Shown here piece after piece: positions 45,530 to 54,369 of a stretch of DNA of 64,000 bases. A model generated the notes under the pieces. The model made no database searches. It had not been told where the DNA came from and worked only from the letters and a program-made list of their open reading frames with translations. The stretch is from Paenibacillus contaminans (GTDB lineage: Bacteria; Bacillota; Bacilli; Paenibacillales; NBRC-103111). The DNA is taken from NCBI RefSeq assembly GCF_003285015.1, contig NZ_QMFB01000001.1:62001-126000 (forward strand), in the 5' to 3' direction. The position numbers and the translations under genes are program-made. The first letter of the stretch is position 1. Each line of letters opens with the position of its first letter.

Positions 45530-46477
45530 ATGAATGTTTATCCGTTATCATACCCGTTTGATCTGCCGGAAGGTGCGGTGCCGGAGTCGCAGGTGCTGGC
45601 CATCGGCGATTTCGACGGCGTACATCTCGGTCATCAGGAAGTCATCCGCCGCGCGCTCGGCACGGCTCATAAGCTGAATATTCCCGCTTCGATCATGACG
45701 TTTGATCCGCACCCGCGGGTCATTCTCGGTCACAGCAAATACGAGCAAACGCTCACGCCGTCGGCGGACAAGCTGGACTTGCTCGAGAAGCTGGGCGTCG
45801 CCTCCGTTTATATCGTCCGTTTCGACACGGCCTTCTCGAGGCTGTCCCCTGAAACGTTCGTCGACCAAGTGCTTCGCCGCCTTGCGGTGCAAACGGTTGT
45901 CGTCGGCTTCGATTTCCGTTTCGGCTATCAGGGCGAAGGGACTGCGGATACGCTCGGTCTGTTCGGAAAAGGCAGTTTTGCGGTTGAAGTCGTGCGCCCG
46001 TTTCATATGGACGGCGATAAGGTAAGCAGCACGCTGATTCGGGAATGCTTGCAGGAAGGCGACAGTCTTCGAACGGAGCAATTGATGGGCAGACTGTATA
46101 CGATCAGCGGGACGGTCGTTGAAGGGGATAAGCGGGGACGTACGATCGGCTTTCCGACAGCCAACATCGATACGGGAGACGCTTACGTCATTCCGAAACG
46201 CGGCGTTTACGCCGTACGGGCCCGTTTAGGCTCGCGGAAGCTTGATGGCGTCATGAACATCGGTTTGAAGCCGACTTTTGCCACGGGTGAAATGAAGCAA
46301 TCGATCGAGGTTCATCTGTTCGATTTCGACGAAACGATATACGGCCAAGAGCTGACGGTGGAAGTGCTCGATTATTTGCGCGAGGAGCGCAAGTTCGGCT
46401 CGGTCGACGAGCTCGTGCGCCAAATCGAACGCGATTCGCTAACGGCACGCGAACGTTTGGCTGCGCATCCGAAATAA
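45530..46477 (+). CDS. ribF: Bifunctional riboflavin kinase / FAD synthetase RibF
   Basis: The 315-residue protein has an FAD synthetase nucleotidyltransferase domain (AIGDFDGVHLGHQEVI, MTFDPHPRVILG, VVGFDFRFGYQGEG) and a C-terminal kinase domain (GDKRGRTIGFPTANI, MNIGLKPTF). ATG 45530 is preferred because AGGTGA lies 7 nt upstream and the following MNVYPLSYPFD matches family starts. The frame remains open back to 45377, directly after truB, and would add 51 residues without family likeness. No FMN riboswitch is visible upstream. Confidence 0.93.
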   Translation: MNVYPLSYPFDLPEGAVPESQVLAIGDFDGVHLGHQEVIRRALGTAHKLNIPASIMTFDPHPRVILGHSKYEQTLTPSADKLDLLEKLGVASVYIVRFDTAFSRLSPETFVDQVLRRLAVQTVVVGFDFRFGYQGEGTADTLGLFGKGSFAVEVVRPFHMDGDKVSSTLIRECLQEGDSLRTEQLMGRLYTISGTVVEGDKRGRTIGFPTANIDTGDAYVIPKRGVYAVRARLGSRKLDGVMNIGLKPTFATGEMKQSIEVHLFDFDETIYGQELTVEVLDYLREERKFGSVDELVRQIERDSLTARERLAAHPK

Positions 46478-46530
46478 CGGCGGCGGAAATTGGCGAACTT
46501 TCGGATTTTCGTATTTTATAAGATTTCAAT

Positions 46531-46560
46531 TTTACTTTCGCTATTCATATATGATATACT
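46531..46560 (+). promoter_or_regulatory. Sigma-A-type promoter for rpsO
   Basis: TTTACT (46531-46536), an 18-nt spacer and TATACT (46555-46560). The leader to rpsO is about 110 nt and holds a small ACGAC/GTCGT hairpin just after the promoter. That hairpin could take part in S15 autoregulation, but this is not shown. Confidence 0.55.
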
Positions 46561-46677
46561 GATTTACGGTCGCGGACGACGAACGTCGTATCGCGCCGAG
46601 AACCGCAGCTTGGTTGCTCGTATCACCGACGATTACTGGGCTGACGGCGATTCCATTGATTTAAGGAGGTGAACAGG

Positions 46678-46947
46678 ATGGCATTAGCAGAAGGTCGTAA
46701 GCAGCAATTGATCTCGGAGCATAAGGTTCATGAAACCGATACAGGCTCCCCGGAAGTACAAATCGCTATCCTTACGGAAAACATTGTGAACCTTACCAAC
46801 CACTTGCGGACGCACAAGAAGGATCATCATTCCCGTCGCGGTCTGCTTAAAATGGTCGGTCAGCGCCGCAAATTGCTCGCGTACTTGAAAAACAAGGACG
46901 TTAAACGTTACAGCGCACTTATCGAAAAACTCGGATTGCGCAGATAG
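46678..46947 (+). CDS. rpsO: Small ribosomal subunit protein uS15
   Basis: The 89-residue protein contains [38 protein letters not shown] and [13 protein letters not shown], the S15 signature. S15 binds early to the 16S central domain. AAGGAGGTGA lies before ATG 46678; the in-frame GTG 46669 lies within that site. Gene order rpsO-pnp is conserved across bacteria. Confidence 0.97.
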   Translation: MALAEGRKQQLISEHKVHETDTGSPEVQIAILTENIVNLTNHLRTHKKDHHSRRGLLKMVGQRRKLLAYLKNKDVKRYSALIEKLGLRR

Positions 46948-46960
46948 TAAACGTTCGGAG

Positions 46961-47016
46961 AAGCAACCTTTGTTCTGCCGTATGGGCTCGCCTGTGCGGT
47001 CGACAGGTTGCTTTTT
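46961..47016 (+). terminator. Intrinsic terminator after rpsO
   Basis: AAGCAACCT (46961-46969) pairs with AGGTTGCTT (47005-47013), 9 bp, with a long 35-nt loop that can form further pairs, followed by TTTTTC. Confidence 0.75.
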
Positions 47017-47049
47017 CTTCGTTATAAGAAAGTATGCTTACACCATGGT

Positions 47050-47084
47050 AAACGCCAGCGTCCAAGACGCCTGCAGGCGTTTTT
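47050..47084 (+). terminator. Second terminator-like hairpin in the rpsO-pnp gap
   Basis: AAACGCC (47050-47056) pairs with GGCGTTT (47076-47082), enclosing GCGTC/GACGC (47058-47070), followed by TTT. An alternative stem, ACGCC/GGCGT at 47067-47080, would exclude the inner hairpin. The remaining 290 nt up to pnp hold no supported gene and no convincing promoter. Confidence 0.6.
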
Positions 47085-47375
47085 CCATATATCTCAGAAG
47101 TTTGTGCTCTGCCGAGTGTCCGATACCCCCTTTTTCGTGCCTGAACCGACTTTCGCGGATGATAGGCACGAATGACAAAAGTTATTGGTAAGGGGGACAT
47201 TTACGATCTTTTATTTGTTCAAAAAGAAGGAAATAATGAACAGTGTGCAGAAGTAAAATAAGGTTTGTAACCGACTCGTTTCACCGGAGAATGCCGGACC
47301 GGCTTCCGCACGGCGGATGGACGGGCAGCCAGCCGGACAACAGACATTTAAAGCACACGTGGAGGAGGGAAAGCT

Positions 47376-49490
47376 TTGGAGAAAAAGATTCAAATCGAAT
47401 TGGCCGGTAGAACGCTCACCTTAGAGACGGGTAGGCTGGCCAAGCAAGCGAATGCAGCCGTTATGGCAAGATATGGCGATACGGCCGTACTATGTACGGT
47501 AACAGCTTCGACAGAGCCGAAGGACCTTGATTTTTTTCCTCTAACGGTTAACTATGAGGAAAGACTTTACGCCGTCGGCAAAATTCCAGGCGGTTATGTA
47601 AAACGCGAAGGGCGTCCCACGCAAAAAGCGATTTTGGCCAGCCGTCTGACAGACCGGCCGATTCGTCCGCTGTTTCCGGAAGGTTTCCGCAACGACGTTC
47701 AAATCGTCAACATCGTTATGAGCGTCGAGCAGGATAACTCGCCTGAAATCGTAGCTATGATCGGCACATCGGCGGCGCTGGCATTGTCGGACGTTCCGTT
47801 CAACGGTCCGATCGGCGGCGTTATCGTAGGAAGAGTTGACGGTCAATTCGTCATCAATCCTACCGTCGAACAGTCCGAGAAGGGTGATCTGTACCTCGTC
47901 GTAGCGGGAACCAAGGATGCCATCATGATGGTTGAAGCGGAAGCGCGCGAGCTGCCTGAGGAAGTTATGCTTGAAGCGATTATGTTCGGGCATGAGGAAA
48001 TCAAGAAAATCGTCGGCGCGATCGACCAATTTACGGCGGAGAACGGCAAGCCGAAAATGGAAGTGAAGCTACATAGCGTAGATGAAACGGTTAACGCCGA
48101 AGTTCGCGGCTACGCGGCATCACGCCTTGTCGAAGCGGTACGCATTCCTGAGAAGCATGCTCGTCAAGACGCGATCGATGCGGTCAATGCGGAAACTGTG
48201 GCTCATTTCACGGAGCAATATGCGGACGACCTCGATAAAATCGACGACGTCAAAGAAGTGCTTTACGATATCGTCAAAGAAGAAGTTCGCCGTTTGATCA
48301 CGCATGATAAAGTGCGTCCGGACGGAAGAACGCTGTCGGAAATTCGGCCTATCGAATGCGATACCGGTATTCTTGCAAGAACGCACGGTACAGGCTTGTT
48401 CACGCGCGGACAAACGCAAGCGCTCAGCGTATGTACGCTCGGTGCGCTTGGCGACGTTCAAATGCTGGACGGCCTTGATCTCGAGGAAACGAAACGGTTT
48501 ATGCACCATTACAACTTCCCGCCGTTCAGCGTAGGCGAAGCCAGACCGCTGCGCGCTCCGGGTCGTCGGGAAATCGGTCACGGCGCATTGGGCGAGCGGG
48601 CGCTTCAGATGGTTCTGCCTTCCGAAACGGAATTCCCGTATACGATCCGCCTTGTATCCGAAGTGCTCGAATCGAACGGTTCGACTTCGCAAGCGAGCAT
48701 TTGCGCAAGCACGATGGCGATGATGGATGCCGGCGTACCGATCAAAGCGCCTGTAGCGGGCGTGGCGATGGGCCTCATCAAGGACGGCGAGCATGTATCC
48801 ATCCTGACGGACATCCAAGGCATGGAAGACCATCTCGGCGATATGGACTTCAAGGTTGCCGGCAGCGCGAAGGGCGTAACGGCGATTCAGATGGACATCA
48901 AAATCAACGGCATCGACAGAAGCATTTTATCCGAAGCGCTCACGCAAGCCCGCGAAGGACGCATGTTCATTCTCGATAAAATGCTGGCGCATATTTCCGA
49001 GCCGAAAAAATCGCTGTCTCCATATGCTCCGAAAATTACGGTCATGCAGATCCATCCGGATAAAATTCGCGAGGTCATCGGCGCAGGCGGTAAGATCATC
49101 AACAAGATTATCGAAGAAACCGGCGTAAAAATCGATATCGAGCAGGACGGGAAAGTGTATATCGCGTCTTCGAACGCGGATGCAAACGAACGTGCGAAGC
49201 AAATTATCGAAGGCATCGTACGCGAGGTTGTCGTCGGCGAGACTTATTTGGGGACGGTTAAACGCATTGAGAAATTCGGCGCTTTCGTCGAAGTGCTCCC
49301 CGGCAAAGAAGGGCTCGTTCATATTTCGCAAATTTCTACGGAGCGCGTTGCCAAAGTCGAAGACGTGTTAAGCATCGGCGATCAAATTACGGTAAAAGTA
49401 ACGGAAATAGACAATCAAGGCCGTGTCAATTTGTCCCGTAAAGCCACGCTTCCGCAGCAGAGCCAGCAGCAGCCGCAGAAACAGCAATAA
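47376..49490 (+). CDS. pnp: Polynucleotide phosphorylase
   Basis: The 704-residue enzyme has two RNase PH domains ([32 protein letters not shown] in the first; [24 protein letters not shown] in the second), then KH (about 555-615, [15 protein letters not shown]) and S1 (about 620-695) domains. It degrades RNA phosphorolytically. TTG 47376 follows GGAGGAGGG. The C-terminal tail is Gln-rich. Confidence 0.97.
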   Translation: MEKKIQIELAGRTLTLETGRLAKQANAAVMARYGDTAVLCTVTASTEPKDLDFFPLTVNYEERLYAVGKIPGGYVKREGRPTQKAILASRLTDRPIRPLFPEGFRNDVQIVNIVMSVEQDNSPEIVAMIGTSAALALSDVPFNGPIGGVIVGRVDGQFVINPTVEQSEKGDLYLVVAGTKDAIMMVEAEARELPEEVMLEAIMFGHEEIKKIVGAIDQFTAENGKPKMEVKLHSVDETVNAEVRGYAASRLVEAVRIPEKHARQDAIDAVNAETVAHFTEQYADDLDKIDDVKEVLYDIVKEEVRRLITHDKVRPDGRTLSEIRPIECDTGILARTHGTGLFTRGQTQALSVCTLGALGDVQMLDGLDLEETKRFMHHYNFPPFSVGEARPLRAPGRREIGHGALGERALQMVLPSETEFPYTIRLVSEVLESNGSTSQASICASTMAMMDAGVPIKAPVAGVAMGLIKDGEHVSILTDIQGMEDHLGDMDFKVAGSAKGVTAIQMDIKINGIDRSILSEALTQAREGRMFILDKMLAHISEPKKSLSPYAPKITVMQIHPDKIREVIGAGGKIINKIIEETGVKIDIEQDGKVYIASSNADANERAKQIIEGIVREVVVGETYLGTVKRIEKFGAFVEVLPGKEGLVHISQISTERVAKVEDVLSIGDQITVKVTEIDNQGRVNLSRKATLPQQSQQQPQKQQ

Positions 49491-49516
49491 GTAAGCACAA
49501 TTTCAATATTTCACAT

Positions 49517-49545
49517 AAAGAGTCAGAGCAGTCTGTCTCTTTTTT
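49517..49545 (+). terminator. Intrinsic terminator after pnp
   Basis: AAAGAG (49517-49522) and CAGA pair with TCTG and CTCTTT (49537-49542) across one T-T mismatch, followed by a T-rich run. The rest of the gap to ylxY (to 49768) is open in frame but without conserved protein sequence. Confidence 0.75.
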
Positions 49546-49768
49546 GTTTTGAGGCCGGCAGGGTAGAATGGCTTCCATTTTTGAAGGATCGATACGGACA
49601 ACTGGTCTATGCAAGTAGACAAGCGCATATGTATGGGACAACGAAGCATCTTAATGTAATGACGGCCGGTTGAATCGCCGGCTTCATTGCGGCTGGAAGC
49701 TTGCAGGCTTCGGGCGAATCATACATGCCGATCGTATCCTCGAAATGGAATGGAGAGCTGACAACGCC

Positions 49769-50803
49769 ATGAATCGATTGCTGCGTGCACTCGGCGCGCT
49801 AGGTGCCGCCATTTTAATTGCGCAAATTGGGGCCCTAACGGGTGCCGACGATTATATCCGTAACCTAAAGAAGCCTAGTACGGTATACGGTGAAGCGGCC
49901 ATGCCCGTATTTGCAGCCGGCAAACAGGCCGGCAGAGCAAGCGACGAAGGACAGCGCGAACAGTGGCTGCTTCAGGTGAAAGAAGAAGCGGCCAAACGGA
50001 GAATCGAGCCGATCGATGCGAGAGTCGATTCGGTCTGGAAGGCGATTCCCGGATACAACGGTCGGGAAGTCGACTTGGAGCGCACCTTGCAAATTACGAA
50101 GCCTTTGACTCCGATCCAGGAGGTTCCATTCGTATATAGGGAGCTGGAGCCGAAGGTTAATCTCGACGATTTAGGCGCTCAGCCGGTATACAAAGGTAAT
50201 CCGAAAAAACCGATGGTTTCCCTGATGATCAATGTCGCTTGGGGGAACGAATTTATCCCTTCCATGATTGACATATTGAATAAAGAGAACGTTCATGCTA
50301 CATTTTTCTTTGATGGATCATGGCTCAAGAAAAATATTCCTGTTGCTAAAGAGATCGGAGCAAGCGGCCACGAGCTGTCCAATCATGCCTACTCCCACAA
50401 AAATATGAGCCGTCTCGGCAGGCAAGCCGCAATCGAGGAAATAACGAAGACGGAAGCTTTGCTTGAGAAGGAGCTGGGAGTCAAGAACAAACTGTTTGCG
50501 CCGCCTTCGGGAGATTTCAACATGCAAACCGTGCAGATTGCGCACGAGCTGAAGCTGAGAACGGTGCTCTGGACGATTGATACGGTGGATTGGAAAGGGC
50601 CTCAGCCGGAAGCCATTGTAAGCAAAATAGCCAAAAGGATCGAGCCTGGCGCCATGATTTTGATGCATCCGACGAAATCGTCGAGTGAGGCGCTGGAGGC
50701 TATGATCAAAGAAATCAAGCGAAAAGGCTTTGTATTGGGGACTGTAAGCGAATTGCTTTCCCCGAACCGCGTTCCCGATGTGCAGACGACTTTGCTTCAG
50801 TAA
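49769..50803 (+). CDS. ylxY: Sporulation-associated polysaccharide deacetylase-like protein YlxY
   Basis: The 344-residue protein has an N-terminal membrane anchor or signal (about 4-24) and a NodB-homology domain (about 148-330). The usual first motif TFDDG reads MINVAWG (about 153-159), so the catalytic and metal-binding Asp pair is missing. The HxxxH motif is kept (H206, H210 in NHAYSH), as are LWTIDTVDW and ILMHPT. Position between pnp and an M16 peptidase gene equals B. subtilis ylxY, a spore-former-restricted family. Start ATG 49769 has GGAGAG 11 nt upstream; the frame is open from 49670. Confidence 0.87.
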   Translation: MNRLLRALGALGAAILIAQIGALTGADDYIRNLKKPSTVYGEAAMPVFAAGKQAGRASDEGQREQWLLQVKEEAAKRRIEPIDARVDSVWKAIPGYNGREVDLERTLQITKPLTPIQEVPFVYRELEPKVNLDDLGAQPVYKGNPKKPMVSLMINVAWGNEFIPSMIDILNKENVHATFFFDGSWLKKNIPVAKEIGASGHELSNHAYSHKNMSRLGRQAAIEEITKTEALLEKELGVKNKLFAPPSGDFNMQTVQIAHELKLRTVLWTIDTVDWKGPQPEAIVSKIAKRIEPGAMILMHPTKSSSEALEAMIKEIKRKGFVLGTVSELLSPNRVPDVQTTLLQ

Positions 50804-50842
50804 GCATGGAATCGGCCAAAATTATTGTGGCGCCCCGCAGCT

Positions 50843-50871
50843 TGATAAACGACCATTCTCCGGCATAGCAT
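50843..50871 (+). promoter_or_regulatory. Possible sigma-E-like promoter before the M16 peptidase gene
   Basis: TGATAAA (50843-50849), a 14-nt spacer and CATAGCAT (50864-50871) resemble the mother-cell sigma-E pattern (ATA core at -35; CATA at -10). Both boxes have mismatches, so this is a weak call. Confidence 0.3.
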
Positions 50872-50963
50872 AACGGTTCAAAGCCAAACTTACGATCATA
50901 CAAGAAAACGAAGCTCGCTTACTTATGTGGCATGTTTGTGGGGTTCACTTGGGGGGTACTTCT

Positions 50964-52247
50964 TTGATTAAGCATGAATTAACTAATGGTTTACGCGTAG
51001 TGATGGAGAAAATTCCGACCTGCCGCTCCGTATCGTTCGGCATTTGGGTGAAAGCGGGCTCGCGCAACGAAGCCCCCGATCAGAACGGGATTACGCATTT
51101 TATCGAGCACATGCTGTTCAAGGGGACAGACCGCTACAGCGCAAAGGATATCGCGGAAGTGTTCGACGGGATCGGCGGCAACGTCAATGCGTTCACGACG
51201 AAGGAATATACTTGCTATTATGCCAAAGTATTGGATGAACATCTGCCTATCGCTGTCGACGTTTTGTCCGATATGTTTTTTAACTCGCAGATGGATAAGC
51301 AAGAGCTCGATAAAGAGCGGAACGTCATTCTCGAAGAAATTGCGATGTACGAGGATACGCCGGACGATTTGGTTCATGACCTGCTGGCGAAAGCCGCTTA
51401 CGGGAATCATCCGCTCGGCATGACGATACTCGGTACGGAGGCCAATCTGCAAAGCATGACCTCCGAGCGTCTGAAAGCCTATATGGCTGATCATTATACG
51501 ATCGAAAATACGGTTATTGCAGTTGCCGGCAATATTGACGACAGCATTACCGAGCTGCTCGAAAAGCATTTCGGTCATTTTGCCGCAACAGGCGCGCCAT
51601 TTGCATATAGCGAGCCGTCATTCATCGGCGATTCGATTTTTCACGCCAAAAAAACGGAACAAAATCATATTTGCTTATCGCTGCCGGGCTGCTCCCTCAA
51701 GGACGAGCAATTATATGCGATGATCCTGCTGAACAATACGATCGGCGGAGGCATGAGCTCCCGGTTGTTCCAGGAAATCCGCGAGAAGCGCGGACTCGCT
51801 TATTCGGTTTATTCCTACCATTCCGCACATCTGGACAGCGGTCTCTTTACGCTGTATACCGGTACGGCCCCGAAGCAAACGGAAGAAGTGCTTAAGGTAT
51901 CGATGGATGTCATCGAGGAAATCATCGTGCACGGAATGACCGATGCAGAGCTTCGCAAAGGAAAGGAACAGCTGAAGGGCAGCTTGATCCTGAGCCTCGA
52001 GAGCACGAGCGCCCGCATGAACCGGCTGGGCAAAAACGAGCTTATGATCGGTAAACACTATACGCTTGACGAAACGATCGCACGCATCGAGGCGGTCGAG
52101 ATGGAGCATATTCGGTCGTTGACCAAAAATCTGTTCTCTCAACCGTTCTCGCTGGCTATGGTCGGCCAGAACGACGGTGCGATTCAACAATTCAGGAGGG
52201 ATCAGCTTGCTTCATACGGTACAGATCAAACGCCTTCCGGGCAATGA
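50964..52247 (+). CDS. mlpA: M16-family zinc peptidase (processing-protease-like, YmxG/MlpA)
   Basis: The 427-residue protein begins [20 protein letters not shown] and has the inverted zinc motif HFIEH (H45, E48, H49) with downstream Glu in [18 protein letters not shown] second inactive M16 half follows (about 215-427, [20 protein letters not shown]). In B. subtilis the homolog affects protease gene expression. TTG 50964 follows GGGGGG at 7 nt. Its last 41 nt overlap dut. Confidence 0.92.
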   Translation: MIKHELTNGLRVVMEKIPTCRSVSFGIWVKAGSRNEAPDQNGITHFIEHMLFKGTDRYSAKDIAEVFDGIGGNVNAFTTKEYTCYYAKVLDEHLPIAVDVLSDMFFNSQMDKQELDKERNVILEEIAMYEDTPDDLVHDLLAKAAYGNHPLGMTILGTEANLQSMTSERLKAYMADHYTIENTVIAVAGNIDDSITELLEKHFGHFAATGAPFAYSEPSFIGDSIFHAKKTEQNHICLSLPGCSLKDEQLYAMILLNNTIGGGMSSRLFQEIREKRGLAYSVYSYHSAHLDSGLFTLYTGTAPKQTEEVLKVSMDVIEEIIVHGMTDAELRKGKEQLKGSLILSLESTSARMNRLGKNELMIGKHYTLDETIARIEAVEMEHIRSLTKNLFSQPFSLAMVGQNDGAIQQFRRDQLASYGTDQTPSGQ

Positions 52248-52656
52248 AGATATATCGCTTCCGCGTAAAATGTCCGAGCTTGCCAGCGGCTTCGATTTAT
52301 ATGCAGCCGTCAGCGAACCGCTTGTGCTAAATCCTGGGGAGCGGACGCTTGTTCCTACCGGCTTTGCCTTGAGCATGCCCGGCGAGCTGGAAGCGCAAAT
52401 CCGGCCGCGCAGCGGTCTTGCGTTCAAGCATGGCATTACGGCATTAAACTCGCCTGGCACGGTTGATGCCGATTACCGGGGGGAAGTTAAAGTATTGTTG
52501 ATCAACCACGGTCAGGAAGCGTTCACGATTACGCGCAACGAACGAATCGCGCAGATGGTGTTTCAGCTCGTTCCGCAAATTTCGCTTACGGAAGTAGAAG
52601 AATTGACGGAAACCGCAAGGGGTGCGGGCGGCTTCGGCCATACGGGAACCAAATAA
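52207..52656 (+). CDS. dut: dUTP diphosphatase
   Basis: The 149-residue trimeric dUTPase shows all five motifs: [44 protein letters not shown] and [10 protein letters not shown]. It hydrolyses dUTP to dUMP. TTG 52207 is chosen because AGGAGGGA (from 52193) lies 8 nt upstream. It begins inside the M16 gene in another frame. Confidence 0.95.
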   Translation: MLHTVQIKRLPGNEDISLPRKMSELASGFDLYAAVSEPLVLNPGERTLVPTGFALSMPGELEAQIRPRSGLAFKHGITALNSPGTVDADYRGEVKVLLINHGQEAFTITRNERIAQMVFQLVPQISLTEVEELTETARGAGGFGHTGTK

Positions 52657-52669
52657 AGCATAAAACAGG

Positions 52670-52704
52670 AAAGGCTTCGATCGTTACAAACGGTCGGAGC
52701 CTTT
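52670..52704 (+). terminator. Terminator-like hairpin after dut
   Basis: AAAGGCTTCGATCGTT (52670-52685) pairs along 16 bp with AACGGTCGGAGCCTTT (52689-52704), two G-T wobbles, 3-nt loop. The downstream T content is low (ATTGCATT), but the upstream A-run and long stem favour a terminator. Confidence 0.7.
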
Positions 52705-52770
52705 ATTGCATTAATCGAGGCTTGGAGCGAAGGATATCGGGTCGCACAGGTTTTCGGATTTCTCGTCAGG

Positions 52771-52799
52771 AACCCATTATTGGGCGATGGCATAATATA
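52771..52799 (+). promoter_or_regulatory. Sigma-K promoter for the dipicolinate synthase operon
   Basis: AACC (52771-52774), a spacer of exactly 16 nt, and CATAATATA (52791-52799) match the sigma-K consensus mACm-N16-CATAnnnTA at every fixed position. It lies 38 nt before the dpaA start. In B. subtilis spoVF is transcribed by sigma-K in the late mother cell, which agrees. Confidence 0.8.
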
Positions 52800-52837
52800 T
52801 GTTATCGAAAACGGCGAGAGAGGGGTGCTCAAGCAAT

Positions 52838-53731
52838 ATGCTCACCGGCATAAATGTGCTTTTTATCGGTGGCGATGCCAGGCAGCTCGAAGTGATTCAA
52901 ATATTGTCCGAACTTGATGCGACGATCCAGCTGGTCGGCTTTGATAACTTGCAGCACGCGTTCAGCGGCATTACCAAATCCCAGCTTGACACAGCTTTAT
53001 TTCGGGATATTGATGCCGTCGTGCTGCCGGCTGTCGGCACTGACGATCAGGGGATAGTTCATACGATATTCAGCTCGGACGAATTGAAGCTTACGATCGA
53101 GCATATAGGTGCGCTGCCGAAGCATGCCGTCATCTATACGGGGATGGCCAAGGATTATTTGAAAAAGCTGTGCGACGACAGCGGCATCGGCCTTGTCGAG
53201 CTGTTCGACCGGGACGATGTCGCAATTTACAACTCGATTCCGACGGCGGAGGGCGCCATCATGATGGCGATCCAGAATACCGATTTTACGATTCACGGGT
53301 CCAAAAGCATGGTGTTGGGAATGGGGCGGACGGGGCTTACGATGGCCAGAACGCTCCAGGGACTCGGCTCGCAAGTGAAGGTCGGCGTACGCAAGCCGGA
53401 GCAGTATGCAAGGGCTTGGGAGATGGGCTTCGAGCCCTTCTATATCAAGGATTTGTTCGAAAAGGTCGCGGGCATCGACTTGCTTTTTAATACGATTCCG
53501 ACTATGATAATCACAGCACAAATCATTGCCAATATACCGCATCGCGCGCTAATCATCGACCTTGCTTCCAAGCCCGGCGGAACGGATTTCCGTTTTGCCG
53601 AGAAGCGCGGAATCAAAGCGATGCTTGCTCCTGGACTTCCTGGAATCGTTGCTCCGAAGACGGCGGGTCGTATAATCGCCCAAACGCTTAGTCAACTGAT
53701 GGAAGAGGAAAGAAACAGGAGGAATGCGTGA
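52838..53731 (+). CDS. dpaA: Dipicolinate synthase subunit A (SpoVFA)
   Basis: The 297-residue protein starts MLTGINVLFIGGDARQLEVI, with an NAD(P)-binding Rossmann motif VLGMGRTGLTMARTL (about 157-171) and a LPGIVAPKTAGRIIAQTL tail. With DpaB it oxidises dihydrodipicolinate to dipicolinic acid in the mother cell. ATG 52838 is chosen: an in-frame ATG at 52799 lies in the sigma-K -10 element, upstream of the expected transcript start. The ribosome site (AGAGGGGTG) is rather distant. Confidence 0.94.
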   Translation: MLTGINVLFIGGDARQLEVIQILSELDATIQLVGFDNLQHAFSGITKSQLDTALFRDIDAVVLPAVGTDDQGIVHTIFSSDELKLTIEHIGALPKHAVIYTGMAKDYLKKLCDDSGIGLVELFDRDDVAIYNSIPTAEGAIMMAIQNTDFTIHGSKSMVLGMGRTGLTMARTLQGLGSQVKVGVRKPEQYARAWEMGFEPFYIKDLFEKVAGIDLLFNTIPTMIITAQIIANIPHRALIIDLASKPGGTDFRFAEKRGIKAMLAPGLPGIVAPKTAGRIIAQTLSQLMEEERNRRNA

Positions 53732-54324
53732 TGGATTGGCATGGATTGACCGTTGGTTTCGCTTTGGCCGGGTCGCACTGCACCTTGCCGGAAGTGATGC
53801 CGCATATTAAACGTTTCGTGGATGCCGGCGCGAAGGTCGTTCCGATCGTGACGAATACGATCATGACGACCGATACCCGCTTCGGAACATCGGAAAACTG
53901 GCAAAAACAGTTGAAAGATATAACCGGGAATGATATTATTTCTACAATTGTAGATGCGGAGCCGTTAGGCCCTTCGAAGCTGTTGGACGTTATGGTAATT
54001 GCTCCTTGTACAGGGAATACGACGAGCAAGCTTGCCAACGCGATGACGGAAAGCGCGGTTCTTATGGCCGCCAAAGCGCAAATGCGCAATCAGCGCCCGC
54101 TTGTGCTCGCCATCTCCACGAATGACGGTTTGGGGCTTAACGCCACCAATATCGCCAAGCTGCTTATTACTAAAAACATCTACTTCGTGCCTTTCGGCCA
54201 GGATGCCCCGCAAGCAAAACCTAATTCGCTGGTGGCGAGGATGGATCTTGTGATGGAAACCTGCGAGGCGGCCCTTCAAGGCAAACAGCTGCAGCCGATG
54301 GTAATCGAAAGGTTTAATTATTAG
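53731..54324 (+). CDS. dpaB: Dipicolinate synthase subunit B (SpoVFB), flavoprotein-like
   Basis: The 197-residue protein has the flavoprotein fold of the Dfp/UbiX type: GLTVGFALAGSHCTLPEVMP, APCTGNTTSKLANAMTESAVLMAAKA and a C-terminal helix. It pairs with DpaA in dipicolinate synthesis. ATG 53731 shares one base with the dpaA stop and has GGAGG 8 nt upstream; GTG 53728 is a slightly closer alternative. Confidence 0.94.
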   Translation: MDWHGLTVGFALAGSHCTLPEVMPHIKRFVDAGAKVVPIVTNTIMTTDTRFGTSENWQKQLKDITGNDIISTIVDAEPLGPSKLLDVMVIAPCTGNTTSKLANAMTESAVLMAAKAQMRNQRPLVLAISTNDGLGLNATNIAKLLITKNIYFVPFGQDAPQAKPNSLVARMDLVMETCEAALQGKQLQPMVIERFNY

Positions 54325-54369
54325 ATCGTTTTGGTATCAAGCACGATCTCAAAGGGGAGAGAGCTACCC

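Noticed and set aside
49735..49746. TATCCTCGAAAT matching a block of intergenic repeat B
   Set aside because: Only 12 nt match and none of the other blocks or pairings follow, so it is probably chance.
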